64,000 nucleotides of DNA. Origin: Icerya purchasi. Taxonomy: Eukaryota; Arthropoda; Insecta; Hemiptera; Monophlebidae. Positions 55,030-55,780 of this stretch are shown piece by piece. A model generated the notes under the pieces. It saw only the letters and a program-made list of their open reading frames with translations, was not told where the DNA came from and did no database searches. Each line of letters starts with the position of its first letter. Position 1 is the stretch's first letter. The stretch is taken from NCBI GenBank assembly GCA_039619475.1, contig CM077115.1:141930172-141994171 (forward strand), read 5' to 3'. Both the position numbers and the translations under genes were made by a program.

Positions 55030-55780
55030 GGAGTCGAAATTGCCCATCTCTCGTTTCATTGAAAATGAGTAGGTAAAATAGATGAATATAAAGAGGGCGA
55101 AATAAATCGATTAAAAACAGACCGACCCGGAAAGAAATTTTCCGGTACATAATTAACTGCATTACACATTGTTACATAAGAAAAATACCGAGCTTGTTAT
55201 TTTATCTGACTACCAGGTAAAAAAGAATAATTATTTTCAGTTAGTTAATTCGTAAACGTATCACTAAAAATGGAAAAACAACAACTATCGTTTAGCTTTC
55301 ATTTCGAATAGTATTACGTTTTATTAATAATTTGCAGTAAAACTTGGAAATTTTTTAATATCATGAAACTAGTATAATTGACCGTTATCAATGTTTTTAG
55401 ATTAAATTTAATATAAAAGCAATAGAAAACACAATTCGCGTTCCTTTTTTTTCATATTTATAGACTACTATTCAAAAATTGTCATATCATTCATTTAGAT
55501 TTAATTACAAATATTTAAAATTTATACTTACATTATAATATGATATTGCTTGCTCGAAACAATCGTTACATACTTTCAATTTTTTTTTTTTGTGCATTCC
55601 AAAATAAGTTTTAACAAATGCAGGAACTCTAGCAAGCGGTTTTAATTTTGACTGACAATTCGGGTTTAGACAATCAGATGTTGCACGACTGCTAGATTCA
55701 TGTTGGTTATTCACAACGAAAACATCACAGTCGGAATCTTCGCTACTACTAATAATAAGCGTTTCTTTTTTTTGTTCCAT
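3021..55780 (-). CDS. SETDB1: SETDB1/Eggless-type histone H3-K9 methyltransferase, 25 coding exons
   Basis: Nuclear enzyme that methylates histone H3 lysine 9 and silences transposons and genes; in flies Eggless acts in the piRNA/heterochromatin pathway. I joined 25 exons by hand: 55532-55780, 52694-52805, 49305-49445, 48219-48352, 48014-48111, 47813-47924, 44948-45015, 44260-44454, 43162-43385, 42848-43047, 39087-39280, 35515-35541, 32439-32490, 27999-28147, 27763-27905, 24301-24499, 22601-22768, 20214-20356, 19863-20043, 15248-15380, 14924-15038, 11280-11353, 9932-10059, 7443-7511, 3021-3158. Phases match at every junction except entry into exon 4, where one base is missing. Length is about 1148 residues, normal for the family. 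Domain order: C4 zinc-finger-like N-terminus, SUMO-interaction-like motifs, Tudor domains (about 306-576), MBD (about 653-766), pre-SET (767-870), SET split by an acidic insert (871-1103), post-SET (1104-1148). The start ATG has in-frame TAA TAA just upstream. Identity is very secure; exons 4 and 12 are the least secure parts. Confidence 0.95.
4536..4957. repeat. Long palindrome (fold-back repeat)
   Basis: Arms of about 185 bp at 4536-4720 and 4771-4957 are near-perfect inverted copies with a spacer of about 50 bp. Each arm reads, from the outside in: AATAAAATGC, ACCGACTTCAAGG, AAAAATGCACTAAAAAG, ATATCAGAGTGATATAAC, then AACATTAATTTTTTGGAGTTG. Single arms recur nearby at 5340-5560 and 6490-6720. 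Lies in SETDB1 intron 24. Confidence 0.85.
4958..5345. repeat. Dispersed repeat attached to the palindrome
   Basis: Starts with a second copy of TTTTTACTTTTTAGTGCATT, then CACGGTAAAAACACCAAAAG (also at 6855-6875), ending in an A-run at 5275-5300 and TTTTTTTGAAGTCGGTT. The outer GAAGTCGG/CCGACTTC ends suggest a non-autonomous element with inverted ends. No coding capacity; the short plus-strand frame here is not a gene. Confidence 0.6.
5340..5560. repeat. Second inverted copy of the GAAGTCGG repeat
   Basis: Left part GAGCGGTGTATACCTTAAGG, then AACATTAACTTTTTGGAGTC; right part AATTTGATGTCGACTTCAAA. This repeats the inner palindrome of 4536-4957 with mutations, including the ATTAAATTGTTCCTA-type spacer. 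Confidence 0.65.
5561..6260. other. GC-richer stretch with a 3' oligo(A), origin unclear
   Basis: From about 6035 to 6219 base composition rises sharply (CGACCGGTGAAAGGGGACCG) compared with the surrounding intron, and the block ends with an A-run at 6238-6259. That looks like a retroposed sequence. An open frame 5932-6219 begins with Leu codons from a TTA/TTG-like simple repeat and is probably not a protein. Confidence 0.35.
6490..6925. repeat. Third copy of the GAAGTCGG repeat
   Basis: Carries AAAAAGTTAATG, ATATCACCTTAAGGTATATC twice in decayed form, TTTTTACTTTTTAGTGCATT, TTTGAAGTCGGTATTT and CACGGTAAAAACACCAAAAG in the same order as 4770-5040. Confidence 0.65.
7443..7511 (-). CDS. SETDB1: SETDB1 exon 24 (catalytic NHSC motif)
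   Basis: 23 codons, phase 0 at both ends, acceptor TTATAG, donor GTAAGC. Reads [20 protein letters not shown] then FPW, the highly conserved SET core carrying the His-Ser-Cys of the S-adenosylmethionine pocket. Confidence 0.97.
7512..9450. other. SETDB1 intron 23, left part, nothing recognised
   Basis: AT-rich with poly(T) at 7576-7605 and poly(A) at about 7850-7875. No coding motif or terminal repeat found. Confidence 0.5.
9455..9708. mobile_element. Fold-back MITE, about 250 bp
   Basis: Inverted arms of about 95 bp start with GGGTGCGGCAGCATAACTTC on the left; the right arm reads CAGGGTGCGGCAGCGTAACT on the minus strand. They share AAAATGCGCC, GCTACTAAATTTT/TCTACTAAATTTT and AAAGAGAAATAATAACAG. 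TA-rich flanks fit a TA target. No transposase; lies in SETDB1 intron 23. Confidence 0.85.
9932..10059 (-). CDS. SETDB1: SETDB1 exon 23 (SET domain resumes)
   Basis: 2 + 42 codons, acceptor TTTCAG, donor GTGAGT. Reads [18 protein letters not shown], then [11 protein letters not shown]. The last residues form the RYLN half of the RYLNHSC catalytic/cofactor motif, split exactly at the intron. Confidence 0.97.
11280..11353 (-). CDS. SETDB1: SETDB1 exon 22 (basic part of SET insertion)
   Basis: 1 + 24 codons + 1 base, acceptor TTATAG, donor GTAAGA. Reads [18 protein letters not shown]. It is the only piece found between exons 21 and 23 whose phases (2 in, 1 out) reconcile those two exons. Confidence 0.84.
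11403..11437. repeat. TA and TTA microsatellite
   Basis: ATATATATAT followed by about nine ATT units within SETDB1 intron 22-21. Confidence 0.85.
11430..11610 (-). repeat. Dispersed repeat, member 1 of a pair
   Basis: Minus-strand GGGAGTTACATTACCAATTC CAC shares a core with the minus strand at 45185-45330 (GGGGTTACATTGCCAATTCC), including the preceding GCA(A/G)TCGG and the following CAGTACGGA/CAATACGGA. Class unknown. Confidence 0.55.
12230..14350 (-). pseudogene. Non-LTR retrotransposon (Jockey-like), RT plus RNase H, decayed
   Basis: Minus strand, reading from 14350 down. Reverse transcriptase: [20 protein letters not shown] palm segment near 14200, then [10 protein letters not shown] and [17 protein letters not shown] near 14000-14100. 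RNase H follows near 13200 with [10 protein letters not shown], and a C-terminal zinc-like region near 12500-12700 ([11 protein letters not shown], and a Cys/His block). Many stops and frameshifts. The order RT, RNase H, Cys/His tail fits Jockey/R1/I-type LINEs. Located in SETDB1 intron 21. Confidence 0.85.
14924..15038 (-). CDS. SETDB1: SETDB1 exon 21 (acidic SET insertion, eight-Glu run)
   Basis: 2 + 37 codons + 2 bases, acceptor CGCAG, donor GTACGT. Encodes DATEST, a run of eight Glu from eight GAA repeats, then [15 protein letters not shown]. This is the low-complexity acidic part of the bifurcated SET domain; the GAA run may vary in length. Confidence 0.88.
14924..15038. repeat. (GAA)8 repeat inside coding exon 21
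   Basis: Eight GAA units at about 14998-15021 on the minus strand encode the Glu run of the SET insertion. Confidence 0.85.
15248..15380 (-). CDS. SETDB1: SETDB1 exon 20 (SET, start of the insertion)
   Basis: 44 codons + 1 base, acceptor ACTAG, donor GTTAAG. Reads [20 protein letters not shown], then [21 protein letters not shown] and KEGYESD are conserved in SETDB1 just before the insert that splits the SET domain. Confidence 0.95.
15381..17155. other. SETDB1 intron 19, left part, nothing recognised
   Basis: Highly AT-rich with a TA run at 16988-17008. No coding similarity or inverted repeats seen. Confidence 0.5.
17160..17665 (+). pseudogene. RTE-like LINE, 3' end of reverse-transcriptase ORF
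   Basis: Plus-strand frame reads [19 protein letters not shown], then [18 protein letters not shown] and a broken continuation ([30 protein letters not shown]). This is the C-terminal part of the RTE-type endonuclease-reverse transcriptase common in insects. A TA-rich microsatellite follows at about 17680-17700. Confidence 0.8.
18071..18968. mobile_element. Mariner-like element with long (about 270 bp) terminal inverted repeats
   Basis: Left arm about 18071-18340 begins TACATAGGCCACCCC; right arm about 18690-18968 ends with the inverted counterpart (minus strand TACATAGGCTGTTCC). Both arms share GAGACTGCGCTTC, AAATACAACACC, AACTGATTGACTTCC and TAAAGTTTTACCCTACGAG. The middle (18341-18690) carries a decayed minus-strand transposase C-terminus with [15 protein letters not shown] at about 18463-18507. 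Flanking TA fits a TA-target mariner. In SETDB1 intron 19. Confidence 0.85.
19195..19862. other. SETDB1 intron 19, right part, nothing recognised
   Basis: AT-rich with a short CA tract at about 19610-19635 and no recognisable element. Confidence 0.5.
19863..20043 (-). CDS. SETDB1: SETDB1 exon 19 (first half of SET domain)
   Basis: 1 + 60 codons, acceptor ATTATAG, donor GTAAAG. Reads [29 protein letters not shown] and [12 protein letters not shown], the N-terminal SET fold including the KGWGIR S-adenosylmethionine-binding strand. Confidence 0.97.
20214..20356 (-). CDS. SETDB1: SETDB1 exon 18 (rest of pre-SET zinc cluster)
   Basis: 47 codons + 2 bases, acceptor AATTAG, donor GTAAAT. Reads [19 protein letters not shown], then [19 protein letters not shown]. 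Joins exon 19 through a split Arg codon to form the ECNSRCKC cysteine string. Confidence 0.96.
20488..20790 (-). mobile_element. tRNA-derived SINE, copy 2
   Basis: The minus-strand head at about 20790-20715 reads GCAATAGCCTAGTTGCTAGA and ends in GAATTCGATCCCAGGCG (B-box-like). The body repeats GTGTACACGCAAGACTACAT and TAGCGCGCATAC found in copy 1. In SETDB1 intron 18, the same orientation as the gene. Confidence 0.7.
21180..22330. repeat. GC-richer block of unknown nature, probably transposon remnant
   Basis: 21600-22100 is clearly richer in G+C than neighbouring intron. Both strands hold broken but protein-like frames; the minus strand reads [19 protein letters not shown], then [20 protein letters not shown] do not recognise a domain, so this is described but not named. 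Confidence 0.4.
22601..22768 (-). CDS. SETDB1: SETDB1 exon 17 (pre-SET domain)
   Basis: 56 codons, phase 0 at both ends, acceptor ATATAG, donor GTAAGT. Begins [15 protein letters not shown] and continues to [20 protein letters not shown]. The spaced cysteines bind the pre-SET triangular zinc cluster. Confidence 0.97.
23600..23750 (-). mobile_element. tRNA-derived SINE, copy 3 (diverged)
   Basis: On the minus strand the head reads TCTAGTAGTTAAGGTATTCA, then GGAGGTCACAAAGTTCGATA (B-box-like) and CTCGCCTCGTTCCATATTC. The tail matches copy 4 at 53650-53740 (GGAGGTCACGGTTTTGATAC, TTGCCTCGTTCC). In SETDB1 intron 16. Confidence 0.6.
24301..24499 (-). CDS. SETDB1: SETDB1 exon 16 (methyl-CpG-binding-like domain)
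   Basis: 1 + 66 codons, acceptor TTTCAG, donor GTAAGT. Reads [20 protein letters not shown], then [13 protein letters not shown]. The PCGKKLR core is diagnostic of the SETDB1 MBD; in insects this domain probably binds chromatin partners rather than methylated DNA (family knowledge). Confidence 0.95.
25060..27143 (+). pseudogene. Non-LTR retrotransposon (Jockey/CR1-like) reverse transcriptase, decayed
   Basis: Plus strand. Upstream segment: [20 protein letters not shown] (LINE linker before the RT). RT core: [17 protein letters not shown], then [20 protein letters not shown] and [16 protein letters not shown], and [24 protein letters not shown] is the catalytic Y/FxDD box. Stops and frameshifts throughout. 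Ends with (TAAA)n at 27121-27143, typical of Jockey/CR1/I LINE tails. In SETDB1 intron 15, antisense to the gene. Confidence 0.88.
27763..27905 (-). CDS. SETDB1: SETDB1 exon 15 (start of MBD)
   Basis: 47 codons + 2 bases, acceptor TGTTAG, donor GTAATG. Reads [10 protein letters not shown], then [11 protein letters not shown]. The C-x3-C pair followed by the P-Y-GF/W segment is the family lead-in to the methyl-CpG-binding-like domain. Confidence 0.92.
27999..28147 (-). CDS. SETDB1: SETDB1 exon 14 (basic linker)
   Basis: 2 + 49 codons, acceptor AATTAG, donor GTAGAA. Encodes a basic linker ([15 protein letters not shown], then [12 protein letters not shown]) between Tudor and MBD regions; the lysine/arginine cluster could act as a nuclear localisation signal (inference). 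Confidence 0.87.
28865..29945 (-). pseudogene. Mariner transposase, decayed copy
   Basis: Minus strand. N-terminal HTH half in one open frame from 29939: [53 protein letters not shown]. After a frameshift: [47 protein letters not shown]. The catalytic-core middle (HDNAPxH region) is deleted or scrambled near 29150, then a trace of the C-terminus appears ([18 protein letters not shown] in another frame). Terminal repeats not identified. In SETDB1 intron 13. Confidence 0.87.
30645..30820. repeat. Short imperfect tandem repeat
   Basis: Units built from TTTTGTAACGCTTTTCGAGT TTATGT and AAGTA/AAGCAAAGACATAAAA repeat about three times at a spacing of 45-65 bp (30650, 30740, 30775). Confidence 0.6.
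31490..32030 (+). pseudogene. Mariner-type transposase, heavily decayed
   Basis: Plus strand traces: [20 protein letters not shown] then KRQSAQ (consensus [19 protein letters not shown], so the first catalytic Asp is lost to Ser), [11 protein letters not shown], and later fragments [13 protein letters not shown]. Several stops and frameshifts. Confidence 0.65.
32439..32490 (-). CDS. SETDB1: SETDB1 exon 13
   Basis: 17 codons + 1 base, acceptor TTTTTAG, donor GTAAAT. Reads [17 protein letters not shown]; the VEYT string matches the VQYT-type motif just after the Tudor region in SETDB1. Split codon gives Asp with exon 14. Confidence 0.83.
32640..33290 (+). pseudogene. LINE ORF1 (gag-like), truncated
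   Basis: Two frames separated by a stop near 33046. Asn-rich N-terminus ([15 protein letters not shown]), then [20 protein letters not shown], and after the stop [48 protein letters not shown]. The GPYVVI / GVIRGxDLxxSEEEL / RxVRRxT pattern is that of Jockey-type ORF1 nucleic-acid-binding proteins of insects; the zinc knuckles are missing. Confidence 0.65.
33740..35035 (+). pseudogene. Decayed copy of an unclassified multicopy arthropod gene family
   Basis: Plus-strand pieces in shifting frames: [88 protein letters not shown], then [49 protein letters not shown] recall this order (QGGYTK-CFLC-DSRAR, KIHFLxxHLDFFPxNLG, ERFHQDI, ADYCW) from repeated uncharacterised arthropod proteins likely carried by a mobile element; the exact class is unknown to me. 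Stops, frameshifts and a poly(A) at 34731-34749 break it. Confidence 0.6.
35515..35541 (-). CDS. SETDB1: SETDB1 exon 12, probable 27-nt microexon
   Basis: Nine codons reading LTIISKPEN, flanked by a polypyrimidine acceptor (TTTTTTTTAG) and a weak GTTACG donor. It is phase 0 at both ends, so exons 11 and 13 would join in frame with or without it. The only support is the frame and splice signals plus its place between flanking exons; it could be optional or spurious. Confidence 0.5.
35542..37680. other. SETDB1 intron 11, mid part, nothing recognised
   Basis: Very AT-rich (short hydrophobic frames at 36573-36927 are low-complexity Phe/Leu). No element identified. Confidence 0.5.
37690..38120 (-). 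pseudogene. LINE RNase H fragment
   Basis: Minus-strand frame reads [39 protein letters not shown], then LVAAG and a further trace of a GNEAVDQIAK-like end in another frame. This is the RNase H core (S-L-A-L, WIPSHxGIxGNExAD) of a Jockey/R1-type LINE with frameshifts. In SETDB1 intron 11. Confidence 0.72.
39087..39280 (-). CDS. SETDB1: SETDB1 exon 11 (end of Tudor region)
   Basis: 2 + 64 codons, acceptor TTTTAG, donor GTAATT. Reads [17 protein letters not shown] and [16 protein letters not shown]; the [10 protein letters not shown] string is diagnostic of SETDB1. Ends with a basic tail [14 protein letters not shown]. Confidence 0.95.
39370..40060. repeat. Degenerate satellite of TTCTAGAACATTTTAGATTA type with HSE-like sites
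   Basis: About 700 bp of loosely repeated ATTCTAGAACATTTTAGATT units (period about 10 or 20 bp). Perfect three-unit heat-shock-element patterns occur at 39393-39405 and 39996-40008 (both GAAnnTTCnnGAA), and TTCnnGAAnnTTCnnGA at 39814-39830. Located in SETDB1 intron 10. Confidence 0.7.
40308..40362. repeat. TA microsatellite
   Basis: Nearly uninterrupted (TA)n, one TACA interruption. Confidence 0.9.
40400..40540 (+). pseudogene. RTE-like LINE, reverse transcriptase, left part (interrupted)
   Basis: Plus-strand frame [38 protein letters not shown]: the RT segment with the NxxKTKxM motif following the catalytic box. Stops abruptly at 40540 where a Helitron-like element begins; the frame resumes at 41865. 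Confidence 0.8.
40541..41864 (+). mobile_element. Non-autonomous Helitron-like element, 1324 bp, inside an RTE
   Basis: Starts TCTAATATCTTTAAACGAGC, a 5' end with TC that I associate with animal Helitrons, followed by TA repeats and CGCGTATCTCGGAAACGGCT. Ends with a hairpin ACCGA-GCAAAGT-TCGGT at 41834-41850, then 14 bases ending CTTG. It sits between an A (40540) and a T (41865), the Helitron target rule. Removing it restores an uninterrupted RTE frame ([16 protein letters not shown]). No Rep/helicase coding; CTTG differs from the usual CTRR end. Confidence 0.7.
40847..40996 (+). repeat. 72-bp direct tandem duplication inside the Helitron-like element
   Basis: Units 40847-40918 and 40919-40990 appear identical (start GGCGAGCGACGAGC, end GTCGGCAAAACA), and a third partial copy GGCGAGCG follows. 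72 is a multiple of 3, so open frames pass through both units on both strands; there is no evidence they are translated. Confidence 0.9.
41865..42445 (+). pseudogene. RTE-like LINE, reverse transcriptase, right part
   Basis: Continues the 40400-40540 frame: [19 protein letters not shown], then [20 protein letters not shown]. After frameshifts, [15 protein letters not shown] and KARGRR-like tail. Matches the C-terminal RTE motif KYLGS...AFGRMRKLL...EMWxxRRxMKI. Confidence 0.85.
42848..43047 (-). CDS. SETDB1: SETDB1 exon 10 (Tudor region, FFDDGY motif)
   Basis: 1 + 66 codons + 1 base, acceptor TTTTAG, donor GTATGA. Contains [13 protein letters not shown], then [19 protein letters not shown], hallmark SETDB1 Tudor-domain segments. 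Confidence 0.95.
43162..43385 (-). CDS. SETDB1: SETDB1 exon 9 (Tudor region)
   Basis: 74 codons + 2 bases, acceptor TTAAAG, donor GTAAGT. Reads [30 protein letters not shown] and [15 protein letters not shown], all matching the SETDB1 Tudor consensus including the GNHLAY and SGVIAE segments. Confidence 0.94.
44260..44454 (-). CDS. SETDB1: SETDB1 exon 8 (first Tudor region)
   Basis: 65 codons, phase 0 at both ends, acceptor TTCTAG, donor GTGAGT. Reads [20 protein letters not shown] and TVTGIK, the barrel start of the first Tudor unit, which helps bind modified histone tails. Confidence 0.91.
44948..45015 (-). CDS. SETDB1: SETDB1 exon 7 (second SUMO-interaction-like motif)
   Basis: 2 + 22 codons, acceptor TTTCAG, donor GTAATA. 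Reads [13 protein letters not shown] then [10 protein letters not shown], a second hydrophobic-acidic motif like that in exon 6. Confidence 0.87.
45185..45330 (-). repeat. Dispersed repeat, member 2 of a pair
   Basis: Minus-strand GCAATCGGGGTTACATTGCC and AATTCCACTTTGCAATACGGA match 11430-11610 minus strand. Immediately followed at higher coordinates by the mariner at 45385. Class unknown. Confidence 0.55.
45385..46330 (+). pseudogene. Mariner transposase, decayed copy
   Basis: Plus strand: [49 protein letters not shown] followed by a TGA in place of the Trp codon, [75 protein letters not shown] has become HCDKAPSH and [12 protein letters not shown] has lost residues (PPDFLLF). Multiple stops. 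In SETDB1 intron 7. Confidence 0.9.
46340..47812. other. SETDB1 intron 6-7 region, nothing recognised
   Basis: AT-rich with a CACG/CG dinucleotide run at 46371-46392. Open frames at 46865-47317 have no motif I recognise. Confidence 0.45.
47813..47924 (-). CDS. SETDB1: SETDB1 exon 6 (SUMO-interaction-like motif)
   Basis: 37 codons + 1 base, acceptor ATTCAG, donor GTAAAT. Contains [10 protein letters not shown], a hydrophobic core followed by acidic residues, equivalent in place and type to the SUMO-interaction motif of vertebrate SETDB1 ahead of its Tudor domains. Confidence 0.87.
48014..48111 (-). CDS. SETDB1: SETDB1 exon 5 (coiled coil)
   Basis: 2 + 32 codons, acceptor AAACAG, donor GTATTT. 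Encodes a charged helix ([14 protein letters not shown]) ending in FQPVIE. Phase agrees with exons 4 and 6 and also with exon 3. Confidence 0.87.
48219..48352 (-). CDS. SETDB1: SETDB1 exon 4, one base short of frame (possible indel or cassette exon)
   Basis: A clear coding stretch ([15 protein letters not shown], then [20 protein letters not shown]) ends at a GTTAAC donor in phase 1, as exon 5 needs. At the 5' side the only good acceptor is TTTTGTTAG at 48353-48354. From there the exon is 134 nt, and the required frame meets a TAA two codons before the conserved reading. An exon of 135 nt would connect perfectly to exon 3. The discrepancy lies in or next to an A-run (AAAA before TGG). Every other AG in the exon gives the wrong phase. 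Sequencing/assembly deletion, a real frameshift allele, or a skipped cassette exon are all possible. Confidence 0.7.
49305..49445 (-). CDS. SETDB1: SETDB1 exon 3 (helical/coiled-coil segment)
   Basis: 2 + 46 codons + 1 base, acceptor CCACAG, donor GTATGT. Encodes a heptad-like helical segment ([16 protein letters not shown], then AKQEIELLK), matching the position of the coiled coil in the SETDB1 N-terminal region. Ends in phase 1, the same phase in which exon 5 starts, so skipping exon 4 would keep frame. Confidence 0.87.
50197..51516 (-). mobile_element. Nearly intact mariner element, 1320 bp, perfect 30-bp TIRs
   Basis: Terminal inverted repeats 50197-50226 and 51487-51516 are perfect 30-bp complements (ACACCCTGTCAAGAAAGTAT and on). 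Between them lies one minus-strand transposase reading frame with a single TGA. Size and TIR length fit a mariner of the irritans type (inference). In SETDB1 intron 2, same strand as the gene. The TA target duplication is not clean on the left side. Confidence 0.95.
50246..51319 (-). pseudogene. Mariner transposase with one in-frame TGA
   Basis: About 357 codons from [18 protein letters not shown]-terminal HTH region ([40 protein letters not shown]), linker with [20 protein letters not shown], then DDE core: [14 protein letters not shown] (Asp 1), [12 protein letters not shown] (Asp 2), [17 protein letters not shown] (Asp 3). 34 residues separate Asp 2 and Asp 3, the DD34D signature. The frame is broken once, at [16 protein letters not shown] near 50707, probably a CGA-to-TGA change. 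All three catalytic Asp are present. Confidence 0.95.
51517..52693. other. SETDB1 intron 2, remainder, nothing but microsatellite
   Basis: AT-rich. A (CA)n-(TA)n-(CA)n microsatellite at 52096-52141 is the only structure seen. Confidence 0.5.
52096..52141. repeat. CA/TA microsatellite
   Basis: Consecutive CACACA, TATATA and CACACA blocks. Confidence 0.9.
52694..52805 (-). CDS. SETDB1: SETDB1 exon 2
   Basis: 37 codons plus one base, acceptor ATAG, donor GTGAGC. Reads [15 protein letters not shown], continuing the helix begun at the end of exon 1, and ends in an acidic stretch [12 protein letters not shown] that resembles a SUMO-interaction motif. The split codon joins exon 3 as Asp. Confidence 0.87.
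53645..53745 (+). mobile_element. tRNA-derived SINE, copy 4
   Basis: Plus strand: GTAACATGATAATCTGATAG TTAAGGCACGCAGC (A-box-like region), then GGAGGTCACGGTTTTGATAC and TTGCCTCGTTCC. Shares head and tail segments with copy 3 on the opposite strand. In SETDB1 intron 1. Preceded by CA/TA microsatellite 53602-53633. Confidence 0.6.
54961..55023 (+). mobile_element. Tiny poly(A)-tailed tRNA-half-like retrosequence with 10-bp TSD
   Basis: A 38-bp sequence (TAGTGGCCAAATGGTAAGCT then ACTTAGCCGCCAGGCCAT) followed by about 25 A residues. It is flanked on both sides by AACTCTGGAG (54951-54960 and 55024-55033), a perfect target-site duplication. The core contains a TGGCCAAATGG segment resembling a tRNA A-box/D-arm and stops near an anticodon-loop-like position. 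Confidence 0.75.
55532..55780 (-). CDS. SETDB1: SETDB1 exon 1 (start codon, C4 zinc-finger-like N-terminus)
   Basis: 83 codons from ATG to a GTAAGT donor, phase 0. Two in-frame TAA codons directly precede the ATG, and the context AAAATGG is a good initiation context. The N-terminus has a hydrophobic-acidic stretch [17 protein letters not shown] that looks like SUMO-interaction motifs. It is followed by C-x4-C (CLNPNC) and later C-x2-C (VCNDC), a four-cysteine pair that I associate with insect SETDB1 N-termini. The acidic and serine-rich start fits a nuclear protein. Confidence 0.88.
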
